This document shows positions 26,696 to 35,369 of a stretch of DNA of 53,313 nucleotides, piece after piece. Under the pieces are notes generated by a model, which worked only from the letters and a program-made list of their open reading frames with translations, ran no database searches and had not been told where the DNA came from. The translations under genes were made by a program, and so were the position numbers. Position 1 is the first letter of the stretch. Every line of letters begins with the position of its first letter. Source of the DNA: Acetobacterium sp. (GTDB taxonomy: Bacteria > Bacillota > Clostridia > Eubacteriales > Eubacteriaceae); the NCBI RefSeq assembly GCF_030652775.1, contig NZ_JAUSPS010000021.1, forward strand, positions 1 through 53,313. The letters run 5' to 3'.

Positions 26696-28477
26696 ATGAA
26701 ACTATTATTAACAGGAAATGAAGCCATCGCAAGAGGGGCATGGGAGGCTGGGGTAAAGTTTGCCACAGCCTACCCGGGAACACCAAGTACCGAAATTTTA
26801 GAAAATGTGGCTATTTATAAGGAAATTGTATCTGAATGGGCTCCCAATGAAAAGGTCGCCCTGGAAGCTGCTGCCGGAGCATCCATCGGTGGGGTAAGAA
26901 GCTTATGTGCGATGAAACACGTGGGTGTCAATGTTGCAACTGATCCGTTGTTTACCTTTGCCTACCTGGGAGTTAACGCCGGGGCGGTACTTGTAACTGC
27001 TGATGAGCCGGGTATGCATTCATCGCAAAACGAGCAGGATAACCGCAATTATGCTCGTCATGCTAAGGTCTGTATGTTTGAACCTTCTGATAGTCAGGAA
27101 GCTAAGGATATGCTCAAAGAAGCTTATGCTGTCAGCGAAGCATACGATATGCCGGTGTTGTTTCGAATGACTACCCGGGTTTGCCACTCCAAGTCAATTG
27201 TTGACTGCTATGACCGCGAAGAAGTAATCGATAAACCGTACGAAAAAGATATCCGAAAATATTGCCCACTACCGGCATTTGCCCGTGGTATGCAGGTTAA
27301 GCTGGCGGATAATTTCAAGCGGCTGGAAAGCTACTCTAATAACTCACCTTTTAATTATATTGAAGATAACGGCGCTGATATTGGTATTATCGGATCAGGC
27401 GTGGCCTATCGTTATGCCAAGGAAGTGTTTGGGAAGACAGTTTCTTATTTAAAAATTGGTTTTAGTTACCCACTACCGATGGAAAAAATTGCGGCCTTCG
27501 CCAAAGGAAAAAAGACCCTTTATATATTTGAAGAGAATGATCCGATCATGGAAAAAGAAATCAAAGCAGCCGGAATTGACTGTATCGGTAAAGAAAAATT
27601 GCCCGCCATGGGTGAGTTGACCCCCGATCGTGTCCGTAAAGCGCTCTTAAACGAGGAAGCCAAAATTATTCAGCCAAATCCTGAGATGGTATTACCCCGA
27701 CCACCGGCACTGTGTGCCGGATGTCCTCATCGCGGCGTTTTTTATGAGTTGGGACGACGAAAAGATCTGATGATCTTCAGTGATATTGGCTGTTACTCGT
27801 TAGGACTGATGCCCCCCTATAACGCAACCGATGCCATGATTTGCATGGGTGCCAGCATCAGTGCCGGTCATGGTGTTCAAAAAGCCTTTGACATCAAAGG
27901 CGATCATTCTAAAAAAGTGGTCTCTATTCTCGGCGATTCGACATTTTTCCATTCTGGCATTACCAGTTTAATGGACGTCACCTACAATAAAAGCAATACT
28001 CTGACCATTATCCTGGATAACCGCATTACCGGCATGACTGGTCACCAGCAAAATCCTGGCACCGGTTACGATTTAACGGGTGAAGCATCACCAATGATCG
28101 ACATTGAAGCGATGGTCAAAGCTTGCGGGGTACAAAACCTGATTTCCATCGATCCCAATAATCTCCAGATTGTCCAGGAAGCCATTGAATGGGGTCTGAA
28201 TACCGAAGGACCGGCCGTTATTATTACCCGTTGGCCCTGTGTGCTTAAAAAGTTCTCAGTCCAGGATAATGAAGAGTTCCCGACGGCCTTTAAAATGGTT
28301 GCTACCGTCGATGTGGAAAAATGCATCGGCTGTAAAAAATGCCTGAAGTCCGGTTGCCCGGCATTGGCCTTTGACCGAGCCAATAAAAAATCTGGCATTC
28401 TTAAAGAGACCTGTGTTGGCTGTGGTGTTTGTGCGCAGATCTGTCCCAAACAAGCCATTACAGTGGAGGTGAGATAA
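26696..28477 (+). CDS. iorA: Indolepyruvate:ferredoxin oxidoreductase, alpha subunit
   Basis: TPP-dependent oxidative decarboxylation of arylpyruvates to aryl-acetyl-CoA with reduction of ferredoxin. The 593-residue protein has the N-terminal pyrimidine-binding part (MKLLLTGNEAIARGAWEAG, YPGTPSTEIL), the TPP part (RPPALCAGCPHRG, ILGDSTFFHSGI, ILDNRITGMTGHQQNPGTG) and two C-terminal 4Fe-4S motifs, CIGCKKCLKSGCPAL and CVGCGVCAQICPKQAI. Start 26696 gives the canonical N-terminus; GAGAGGAG lies 13 bases upstream, a long spacing. iorB follows after 2 bases. Confidence 0.95.
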   Translation: MKLLLTGNEAIARGAWEAGVKFATAYPGTPSTEILENVAIYKEIVSEWAPNEKVALEAAAGASIGGVRSLCAMKHVGVNVATDPLFTFAYLGVNAGAVLVTADEPGMHSSQNEQDNRNYARHAKVCMFEPSDSQEAKDMLKEAYAVSEAYDMPVLFRMTTRVCHSKSIVDCYDREEVIDKPYEKDIRKYCPLPAFARGMQVKLADNFKRLESYSNNSPFNYIEDNGADIGIIGSGVAYRYAKEVFGKTVSYLKIGFSYPLPMEKIAAFAKGKKTLYIFEENDPIMEKEIKAAGIDCIGKEKLPAMGELTPDRVRKALLNEEAKIIQPNPEMVLPRPPALCAGCPHRGVFYELGRRKDLMIFSDIGCYSLGLMPPYNATDAMICMGASISAGHGVQKAFDIKGDHSKKVVSILGDSTFFHSGITSLMDVTYNKSNTLTIILDNRITGMTGHQQNPGTGYDLTGEASPMIDIEAMVKACGVQNLISIDPNNLQIVQEAIEWGLNTEGPAVIITRWPCVLKKFSVQDNEEFPTAFKMVATVDVEKCIGCKKCLKSGCPALAFDRANKKSGILKETCVGCGVCAQICPKQAITVEVR

Positions 28478-28479
28478 CA

Positions 28480-29052
28480 ATGGAAACAAAAAATATCGTA
28501 TTAGTAGGCGTTGGCGGTCAGGGCACCATTTTAGCAGCCAAGTTGTTAACAACAGGATTAATGGAAGCCGGTTTTGATGTGAAAATGAGCGAAATCCACG
28601 GGATGAGTCAACGTGGCGGCTCGGTTTCTTCATTAGTTCGTTATGGTGATGATGTGCAGTCTCCGGTAATTGAAATCGGCAGTGCTGACATCGTCGTGGC
28701 TTTTGAAAAAATGGAAGGTCTGAGATCCCTCGAGTACCTTAAACCGACCGGCAAAATGATCGTCAATGATACTGAGATCTTTCCACTTTCGGTCATCATT
28801 GGGGCAAACACTTATCCCGACAATATTCTGGATGAAATAAAAAGCAAGGTTAATCTGCGGGTGATGTCAGCTACCAAAATGGCTGAAGATCTCGGCAATC
28901 CAAAAGTCATGAATGTGATTCTCCTGGGTTCTATCATAAAATCGATGGGCTTAACCGATATCGATTGGGAAACGATCATTGCGGAGAATGTAAAAGCACA
29001 ATTTAAAGATCTTAATGTTAAAGCCTTGCAAGCTGGAATGAATGCTGTATAA
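28480..29052 (+). CDS. iorB: Indolepyruvate:ferredoxin oxidoreductase, beta subunit
   Basis: Gamma-type subunit of 2-oxoacid:ferredoxin oxidoreductases, partner of IorA. The 190-residue protein starts NIVLVGVGGQGTILAAKLL and has EIHGMSQRGGSVSSLVRYG, both typical of the family. ATG 28480 is preceded by GGAGGTGA (28465-28472) inside the end of iorA. The two genes are adjacent, as in other anaerobes and archaea, and the complex would work in amino acid fermentation or, reversed, in aromatic amino acid synthesis from aryl-acetyl-CoA. Confidence 0.94.
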   Translation: METKNIVLVGVGGQGTILAAKLLTTGLMEAGFDVKMSEIHGMSQRGGSVSSLVRYGDDVQSPVIEIGSADIVVAFEKMEGLRSLEYLKPTGKMIVNDTEIFPLSVIIGANTYPDNILDEIKSKVNLRVMSATKMAEDLGNPKVMNVILLGSIIKSMGLTDIDWETIIAENVKAQFKDLNVKALQAGMNAV

Positions 29053-29055
29053 AAA

Positions 29056-29331
29056 ATGAAAAAAGACGATTCAAATTATAAATTTTTTCAGCATACCACC
29101 TGTGAGTACTTTCCTTGCCATCAGGTTGATGATTTAGAGGACTTTAATTGTCTGTTTTGTTATTGCCCGCTGTATGCCTTGGGTAGTAACTGTGGCGGTC
29201 ATTTTACTTATACAGATAAGGGTATTAAAAACTGCAGTTCTTGCAGTTTTCCTCACCATCGCGAGCATTATGATGAGGTCTTGGAAAAACTGGGAACGCT
29301 CATTGAACAACTCAAAACAACTAAATTTTAA
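29056..29331 (+). CDS. Cysteine-rich small domain protein
   Basis: A 91-residue protein matching, from memory, the cysteine-rich small domain family (zf-like, PF04071): CEYFPCHQVDDLEDFNCLFCYCPLY in abbreviated form, then LGSNCGGHF, KGIKNCSSCSFPHH. Nine cysteines and several histidines suggest metal binding. It starts 3 bases after iorB without its own ribosome binding site, so it is probably translated by coupling and belongs to the ptb-iorAB operon. Members are often seen near cobalamin genes; function is unknown. Confidence 0.8.
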   Translation: MKKDDSNYKFFQHTTCEYFPCHQVDDLEDFNCLFCYCPLYALGSNCGGHFTYTDKGIKNCSSCSFPHHREHYDEVLEKLGTLIEQLKTTKF

Positions 29332-29351
29332 TGTGTTAAAGGGGTAGTGAA

Positions 29352-29966
29352 ATGTCGATAATTATTGGACTTGTTTTTTTTGTAGCAGCTTATTTAATTG
29401 GAAATTTAAATTTTGCCTATATCCTGGTGAAATTTTTAAAGAATGAAGACGTGCGCAACTATGGCAGTGGCAATGCGGGAACAACGAATGTACTCCGGGT
29501 GATGGGGAAGAATGTTGCTATTCCGGTGTTTCTTCTTGATGCATTAAAGGGCTGTCTGGTGATTGTCATTGGTCGGTATGTTTTAAATCTTAGCGAAGTC
29601 TTCCTTGTTTTAGGAGGAATTGCCGTGGTCGCCGGTCATAACTGGCCAGCTTTTCTGCAGTTTCGTGGCGGCAAGGGCACCGCAACATCGCTGGGTGTGT
29701 TTCTAACCTATGACTGGGAAGTTGCCGTGATTGCCATTATGATCGGATTAATTGTTCTGGCAATCTGGAAAATGGTATCCCTGACTTCCATGGTTGGCAT
29801 GACCATGCTTCCGGTTTTCACCCTGCTATTTGGCCGAACCGTGGCGGAGGTTATTTTTGCTTTCGTTTTATGCCTTTTCAGTCTATTCCAACATCGTAAA
29901 AACATTGGACGGATCATTCAGGGACGAGAAAGTAAGCTGGGACAAAAAGTAAAAATGAAAAATTAG
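29352..29966 (+). CDS. plsY: Acyl-phosphate:glycerol-3-phosphate acyltransferase
   Basis: Integral membrane acyltransferase that uses acyl phosphate made by PlsX to acylate glycerol 3-phosphate. The 204-residue protein has about five hydrophobic segments and the three PlsY motifs: N-terminal YGSGNAGTTNVLR, central GHNWPAFLQFRGGKGTATSLG, and the third cytoplasmic segment near LFQHRKNIGRI. It lies 20 bases after the Cys-rich gene with AAAGGGG before the ATG, so it may be the last gene of the ptb-ior operon; a terminator follows. Confidence 0.94.
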   Translation: MSIIIGLVFFVAAYLIGNLNFAYILVKFLKNEDVRNYGSGNAGTTNVLRVMGKNVAIPVFLLDALKGCLVIVIGRYVLNLSEVFLVLGGIAVVAGHNWPAFLQFRGGKGTATSLGVFLTYDWEVAVIAIMIGLIVLAIWKMVSLTSMVGMTMLPVFTLLFGRTVAEVIFAFVLCLFSLFQHRKNIGRIIQGRESKLGQKVKMKN

Positions 29967-30003
29967 ACAACTCAAATTAACAAGAAACACAAGACTTTAT
30001 TAT

Positions 30004-30028
30004 AAAAGGCTCTGTCATGAGCCTTTTT
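30004..30028 (+). terminator. Terminator after plsY
   Basis: AAAAGGCTC (30004-30012) pairs with GAGCCTTTT (30019-30027), loop TGTCAT, with T's following. Confidence 0.9.
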
Positions 30029-30078
30029 ATTTGCTCTAAGAGGCTGTTTGAAATTCGCAGCAAATACATAAAAATACA

Positions 30079-30107
30079 TTGTGAAACACTATATATATGA
30101 TTATAAT
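30079..30107 (+). promoter_or_regulatory. Promoter of nrdJ
   Basis: TTGTGA (30079-30084), 17-bp spacer, TATAAT (30102-30107). A second TATAAT (30131-30136) is too close to the start codon to act. The leader is about 40 nt, too short for a cobalamin riboswitch. Confidence 0.7.
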
Positions 30108-30155
30108 TAGAGGTGCAACCCAATATCATGTATAATTTTAGGAGGAACAAAAGAA

Positions 30156-33101
30156 TTGAATCAAATAAATCAGCTGTTTAAGCGGGTATTTACCAAAGAA
30201 CTGGAAAATTCGGATAAAACGGTTTATGATCTGTTTCAGTGGCAGACTGTCGACGTTATTTTAAAAAACTATAAAACTGGTGCGACCATTTATGAAATGA
30301 AAGACCTTGAATTCCCTGAGCATTACTCGCAGAATGCCTGTAATATTATCGCCACGAAGTACTTCCGAAGAAAAGGTGTTCCCAATCAATTTGGTTATGA
30401 ACACAGTATGCGCGAAATTGCTGACCGTCTGGTCGGTTTTTGGACAGACGCCATTAAAGAAGAAGGGCTGATCGATACCGATGAGGAATGGCAAATTTAT
30501 TACGATGAATTGGTATACGCCTTCTTGATGCAAATGTGGGCGCCCAATTCACCTCAGTGGTTTAATACCGGTCTGATGCGAAGCTATCAAATTGCCGGCT
30601 CCAAAGATGACTTATATTATTACGATGAAAAAACCGGACAAGTACTTGAATCAGAAGATCGTTACACTCGAACCCAGGCCAGCGCCTGCTTTATCTTATC
30701 TATCGGGGATCGGCTGCTAGGTGATCATTCTATTTCCGAACACTATGTCAGTGAAACCAAATTGTTCAAAGGTGGTTCCGGTGTTGGAACGAATTTCTCC
30801 AGCCTCAGAGCTGCTAACGAAGGCCTTACCAGTGGTGGGCAGTCATCGGGGATGATGAGTTTTCTCCAGGGACTGGATCGAAATGCTGGGGCTATTAAAT
30901 CTGGCGGAACCACCCGAAGGGCAGCCAAAATGGTTATCGTCGACATTGATCATCCAGAAATTGATAATTTTATCAACTGGAAGGTCAAAGAAGAACAAAA
31001 AGTTCGTGCCCTGGGGAAGATGGGCTACGACATTTCTATGGATGGTGAAGCCTACCAGACCGTCAGCGGCCAAAACAGCAACAACTCCGTTCGTCTCAAT
31101 GCTGAATTCATGCAGGCCGTCTTAAATCTAAAAAACGAACCCGACCATAAATTAAAACTGCGCGGTCGGGTTGACAATAAGGTTGATCGGGAAGTACCGG
31201 TTCAGGAATTATGGAATCATCTCAATCAGGCCACCTGGGAATGTGCCGATCCGGGTATTCAATTCGACGATATTTTCAATGCCTGGCATACCTGTCCGGG
31301 CGGTGAAGATGGAAACCTAACCGAAAAAATGAATCGTATCAATGCCACCAATCCCTGTTCGGAGTATGCTTTTTTAGATGATACGGCTTGTAATCTGGCT
31401 TCCATTAATATTTTTAAATTTTACAATCAGGAAGATAACAGCTTTGAACTTGATCAGTACATTCACCTAGTGGGATTAATCCAATGTGCCTTGGAAGGCT
31501 CTATTTACCATGGCCAATTTCCCACCAAGGATGTTGCTAGAAAAAGTTATCTGTTCCGTACCACTGGTCTTGGCATTGCCAATGCCGCATCATTGCTGCT
31601 AGCCATGGGATACCCCTATGATTCTGCGGAAAGTCGGAATCTGATTGCTGGAATCACCGGTATTATGACTGGAACATCCTACTATGTTTCGGGACTGATG
31701 GCTGGCAAAATCGGTGCCTTTCCAAAATATCAGATCAATGAACCCTATATGAAACGGGTCATCCGCAACCATAGTCGCATTGCTGGTGCCCGAATCGACG
31801 ACTACGAAGAATTACATTATGAACCGATTAAGATCAACCATAAACTGCTTCAGAAAATGGGCTTTAAAGATATCAGCAGTCAGTTAAAAAATGCCTGGAA
31901 ACTGGCCGAAGAAGCTGGCGATGCTTATGGCTATCGCAACGCCCAGGTGTCAGTCATAGCACCGACGGGAACGATTTCCTTTGCCATGGACTGTGGCGCT
32001 ACCTCGGTGGAACCCTTTTACAATCATGTGGTCTTTAAAAAACTGATCGGTGGCGGATCGATGGAGATTGTCAATCCGGTTATGGAAATGGCTCTTTATA
32101 ATCTGGGTTACAGCGAAAAAGAAATCGGCGAGATCCTGACTTATTTACTAGAAAAAGACAGCCAGGGCTATTTTCTCCATGAAGGGGTAGCCGGCGCTCC
32201 CCATATTAAAGCCGAACATTTGCCCATTTTTGATACCGCCAACACTATTTCGCCAATGGGTCATGTGTTAATGGTCTCCGCAATTACCCCGATGATCAGC
32301 GGCTCTGTTTCAAAAACAGTAAATCTGCCCAACGATGCATCCGTGGAAGATGTGGAAAACATCCATTTGCTAGCCTATCGAACCGGAACCAAGGCCATTG
32401 CCATTTATCGTGATGCCTGCAAAGCCTCCCAACCATTAAGCTCCGGCATGGCCGAAGAGCATGATAAGGTGCTAGACGACTACTCCTATGCCGAATTATT
32501 GGCGTTGGTAAAAGGCGGATCAGCCAAAGCGTTAAACCGGGTTCGCCCGGAAGGCATGCGGCTCAGTCGCACCCATGCGGCCAAAATCGGTGATATCGAA
32601 CTCTATATCACGATCGGCTTTTATGAAGATGGCGGCATCGCTGAAATATTTGTGTCGACCGACAAGGAGGGAACAGTTGTCAAGGGGCTGCTGGCTTCCT
32701 TATCAAAATCGATATCCAACATGCTCCAATACCATATCCCACCAGATCAGATTTCAAAGATGCTCAGAGGTCAGAAATATGAACCATCCGGTTTTGTGTC
32801 CCGACATCCTTACATAAAATTTGCCTCGTCAATTTCTGATCTGATCAGCAAGGTCATTGATATCGAGCATGGCGACTTTTCCAATTGTCAGGTTAAACCA
32901 AAAAACTTCACCCTGATGCACAAACAAAACATGGTTAAAAGTGTCACTACTACCGAAAACAATCCTCAGGAGTATAATAAAGAGGTTTCTGGCGAAGTAT
33001 TATACGGCGAAACCTGCAGTCACTGCGGTAGCGACCGAATGATGCGCAATGGCACCTGCAAATTATGTCTGGACTGCGGTACCACCACCGGATGCAGCTA
33101 A
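30156..33101 (+). CDS. nrdJ: Adenosylcobalamin-dependent (class II) ribonucleotide reductase
   Basis: Reduces ribonucleotides to deoxyribonucleotides without oxygen. 981 residues: QASACFILSIGD carries the first active-site Cys, FKGGSGVGTNFSSLR the phosphate-binding region, NPCSEYAFLDDTACNLASIN the radical Cys with flanking Asn and Glu, and PTGTISFAMDCG follows. The C-terminal part has a TSCPD-type domain (about 790-905) and ends in a zinc-ribbon-like CSHCGSDRM...CKLCLDCG segment holding the swinging-arm cysteines. Start TTG 30156 is supported by AGGAGG 10 bases before it. It is monocistronic and implies B12 supply. Confidence 0.94.
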   Translation: MNQINQLFKRVFTKELENSDKTVYDLFQWQTVDVILKNYKTGATIYEMKDLEFPEHYSQNACNIIATKYFRRKGVPNQFGYEHSMREIADRLVGFWTDAIKEEGLIDTDEEWQIYYDELVYAFLMQMWAPNSPQWFNTGLMRSYQIAGSKDDLYYYDEKTGQVLESEDRYTRTQASACFILSIGDRLLGDHSISEHYVSETKLFKGGSGVGTNFSSLRAANEGLTSGGQSSGMMSFLQGLDRNAGAIKSGGTTRRAAKMVIVDIDHPEIDNFINWKVKEEQKVRALGKMGYDISMDGEAYQTVSGQNSNNSVRLNAEFMQAVLNLKNEPDHKLKLRGRVDNKVDREVPVQELWNHLNQATWECADPGIQFDDIFNAWHTCPGGEDGNLTEKMNRINATNPCSEYAFLDDTACNLASINIFKFYNQEDNSFELDQYIHLVGLIQCALEGSIYHGQFPTKDVARKSYLFRTTGLGIANAASLLLAMGYPYDSAESRNLIAGITGIMTGTSYYVSGLMAGKIGAFPKYQINEPYMKRVIRNHSRIAGARIDDYEELHYEPIKINHKLLQKMGFKDISSQLKNAWKLAEEAGDAYGYRNAQVSVIAPTGTISFAMDCGATSVEPFYNHVVFKKLIGGGSMEIVNPVMEMALYNLGYSEKEIGEILTYLLEKDSQGYFLHEGVAGAPHIKAEHLPIFDTANTISPMGHVLMVSAITPMISGSVSKTVNLPNDASVEDVENIHLLAYRTGTKAIAIYRDACKASQPLSSGMAEEHDKVLDDYSYAELLALVKGGSAKALNRVRPEGMRLSRTHAAKIGDIELYITIGFYEDGGIAEIFVSTDKEGTVVKGLLASLSKSISNMLQYHIPPDQISKMLRGQKYEPSGFVSRHPYIKFASSISDLISKVIDIEHGDFSNCQVKPKNFTLMHKQNMVKSVTTTENNPQEYNKEVSGEVLYGETCSHCGSDRMMRNGTCKLCLDCGTTTGCS

Positions 33102-33108
33102 AAAAAGT

Positions 33109-33136
33109 TTGATGTTTTCTCATTGTTTGATATAAT
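33109..33136 (+). promoter_or_regulatory. Promoter of the proB-valS unit
   Basis: TTGATG (33109-33114), 16-bp spacer, TATAAT (33131-33136), starting 7 bases after the nrdJ stop. Confidence 0.65.
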
Positions 33137-33169
33137 AATTAACTAGGATACACAACTTAGGAGATTTAG

Positions 33170-33976
33170 ATGCGAGAAAAGATAAAAAACGCTACAACCA
33201 TTGTTGTTAAAATGGGAACAACCTCAGTAACACATGCCAACGGAACCCTGGATCTGCGAAAGCTGGAAATCCTGGCCAGGGTTCTGACGGATCTTGAAAA
33301 TAGCGGTAAAAAAATGGTTCTGGTCTCGTCCGGTGCCATCGGTGCCGGCATGAACCGCATGAAGCTGAAAGAGCGACCGAAAACCGTCAAGGAAAAACAG
33401 GCCGCCGCTTCAGTGGGACAAGGGCTTCTGATGCGGGTCTATCATAAATTTTTTGATGAGTATCACCAGACCGTGGGACAGATTCTGCTGACCAAAGATG
33501 TTTTCAACCATGGGATCAAGCGTAACAACGCCATGAATACCTTCAACGCTCTAATTGAAGGGGGAATCATCCCAATTGTCAATGAGAATGACTGCATTGC
33601 CACAGATGAAATCCAGGAGGAATGTTTTGGCGATAATGATATCCTTTCAGCGATGACAGCCGACCTGGTCGATGCCGAGCTATTGATAATTTTGTCCGAC
33701 GTGGATGGGCTATACGATGATAATCCGGTCGTGAATAGCGAAGCCCGACTAATCCAAACGGTTCATCGCGTTGACAGCGAAATTATGAAAAGTGCTGGCA
33801 ACACCGCCTCATGTCTGGGAACTGGCGGCATGATCACCAAACTGGGGGCAGCAAAATATGCCACTGACTGCGGTATCGACATGGTGATCGCCTCCGGGGA
33901 AGATGTCAAGGTTCTGTATAAAATTCTTGATGGTGAAGAAGTAGGAACCATTTTCCTAAGTGATTCGAAAAAGTAA
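33170..33976 (+). CDS. proB: Glutamate 5-kinase (short form, no PUA domain)
   Basis: Phosphorylates glutamate to gamma-glutamyl phosphate, the first step of proline synthesis. The amino acid kinase domain is complete: VVKMGTTSVTH, VLVSSGAIGAGMNRM, KQAAASVGQGLLM, IPIVNENDCIATDEI, LLIILSDVDGLYDDNP, GTGGMITKLGAA. At 268 residues it lacks the C-terminal PUA domain of the 370-residue enzymes; such short forms occur in other bacteria. AGGAG lies 6 bases before the ATG. No proA is next to it; the neighbours are a membrane peptide, a glycosyltransferase and valS. Confidence 0.9.
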   Translation: MREKIKNATTIVVKMGTTSVTHANGTLDLRKLEILARVLTDLENSGKKMVLVSSGAIGAGMNRMKLKERPKTVKEKQAAASVGQGLLMRVYHKFFDEYHQTVGQILLTKDVFNHGIKRNNAMNTFNALIEGGIIPIVNENDCIATDEIQEECFGDNDILSAMTADLVDAELLIILSDVDGLYDDNPVVNSEARLIQTVHRVDSEIMKSAGNTASCLGTGGMITKLGAAKYATDCGIDMVIASGEDVKVLYKILDGEEVGTIFLSDSKK

Positions 33977-34006
33977 TACAAATATATTAAAATATGGAGG
34001 ATTCTT

Positions 34007-34162
34007 ATGTTAAAGAAAATATTCGTCGGATTTTCTGCCGTTGCAGCAGGGATGTTAATGGTTTTTGGTGGCATCTACTTTGTCGAAAAAAGAAAAGAAG
34101 AAGCCATGGGTGGTAAACTTATGCGGGTAAATTACAAGTTTACTAAAGAATTCGAAGATTAA
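34007..34162 (+). CDS. Small single-pass membrane protein, unknown
   Basis: A 51-residue protein beginning MLKKIFVGFSAVAAGMLMVF, with one hydrophobic segment (about residues 5-24) after two lysines and a charged tail (EKRKEEAMGGKLMRVNYKF, ending FED). GGAGG (33996-34000) sits 6 bases before the ATG, and codon use matches its neighbours, which argues for a real gene. It lies between proB and the glycosyltransferase gene (8 bases before the latter), in the same orientation. No lipobox is present. I do not recognise a family; an inner-membrane peptide associated with the lipid glycosyltransferase is one possibility. Confidence 0.7.
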   Translation: MLKKIFVGFSAVAAGMLMVFGGIYFVEKRKEEAMGGKLMRVNYKFTKEFED

Positions 34163-34170
34163 GGTTCGTC

Positions 34171-35352
34171 ATGTCAAAAGTATTTATTTTTACAGCTTCA
34201 ACCGGTGCCGGTCATAATTTAGCCGCCCAGTCTTTAAAAGAATCGCTTGACGAAGCCGGCTATCAGACTGAAGTCTATGATGCGTTTAAAGAAACGAACA
34301 TTACCCTGGATCGGCTGATTACAAAAGGCTATCAGCAAATGGTGGTGAATGTGCCGAAGCTTTATGAGCAAATGTACAATCAATTCAACAATATGAATCA
34401 TTTCCAGCAGGGAATTTTTCAGGTCTTGACCAAGGTCATGAATCCTGACATTGTGCCCTTGATCAATTCTGGTAAACCGGATTTAATCATTACCACCCAC
34501 CCTTTTGTTACCAATGTATTAGGCACGCTTAAAGAACATGATGCTTTTGATGTCCCGGTTTTGTCGATCGTTACGGACTATAAGATTCATACCCTCTATC
34601 TGAAAAAAATGATTGATGCTTATGTTGTCGGTAGCGATTATACTAAACAGACGATGGTTGACAAAGGTGTTGCCGAGGAGATCATTTATCCCTATGGCAT
34701 TCCGATCCGCCAGACCTTTTTAAAAAACAACCATCTTGAACGAAAAGAGATCTCTGATGTGGCCGGCACCATTTTGCTAATGGCCGGCAGTTTGGGCAGC
34801 AAACAAATGGAAAAAGCCTTTTCGTCGTTGCTAAAGGTAAAAGAAAAAATCCGGATTATTGTTGTCTGCGGCAACAATGCCAAAATTGAAAAAGAAATCA
34901 AAAGCCTATATGCCCGGGAAACGGCTGATGATAAAATTGTGGAAATCCATGGTTTTGTTAATAATGTCTCCGAGCTGATGGATCTGTCTGATGCCATTAT
35001 TTCCAAACCCGGGGGACTTACCACCACTGAAGCGATTGTTAAAAACATCCCCATGATCATTCCCTTTTATTATCCTGGCCAGGAAGAAGAAAATGCCGAT
35101 TACCTGGTTGATGGGGGAATGGCCATCAAAGTTGATAAAATCAAAGATTTAACCTCGATGGTTGATTTTTTGTTTGAAAATAAATATATCATTAAACGCA
35201 TGTCCGAAAATATGTCGGAGGAAGCGCAAAAACGATCGATGAGTAAAACAATCGATCTCTGTAAGAACCTGATTGCCGTTTATACCACCAGAAAAGCGCT
35301 TCCTGAACCGCAACCGGATCCCTACAAAATCAAAGAAATTGAAGACCATTAA
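34171..35352 (+). CDS. Diacylglycerol glucosyltransferase-like GT28 glycosyltransferase
   Basis: 393 residues of the MurG/MGDG-synthase type. The N-terminus [21 protein letters not shown] is the family's Gly-rich loop, and the C-terminal nucleotide-sugar site shows [20 protein letters not shown] followed by [12 protein letters not shown]. The closest known functional match by memory is UgtP of B. subtilis, which makes glucosyl-diacylglycerols from UDP-glucose as lipoteichoic acid anchor and cell-size regulator. The sugar donor and product are not certain. It has no transmembrane segment and would act at the inner membrane face. Confidence 0.82.
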   Translation: MSKVFIFTASTGAGHNLAAQSLKESLDEAGYQTEVYDAFKETNITLDRLITKGYQQMVVNVPKLYEQMYNQFNNMNHFQQGIFQVLTKVMNPDIVPLINSGKPDLIITTHPFVTNVLGTLKEHDAFDVPVLSIVTDYKIHTLYLKKMIDAYVVGSDYTKQTMVDKGVAEEIIYPYGIPIRQTFLKNNHLERKEISDVAGTILLMAGSLGSKQMEKAFSSLLKVKEKIRIIVVCGNNAKIEKEIKSLYARETADDKIVEIHGFVNNVSELMDLSDAIISKPGGLTTTEAIVKNIPMIIPFYYPGQEEENADYLVDGGMAIKVDKIKDLTSMVDFLFENKYIIKRMSENMSEEAQKRSMSKTIDLCKNLIAVYTTRKALPEPQPDPYKIKEIEDH

Positions 35353-35369
35353 GAAGAGCAGGTGCAAAC

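Noticed and set aside
30060-30155. Cobalamin riboswitch before the B12-dependent reductase
   Set aside because: The leader is only about 40 nt and lacks any B12-box-like element.
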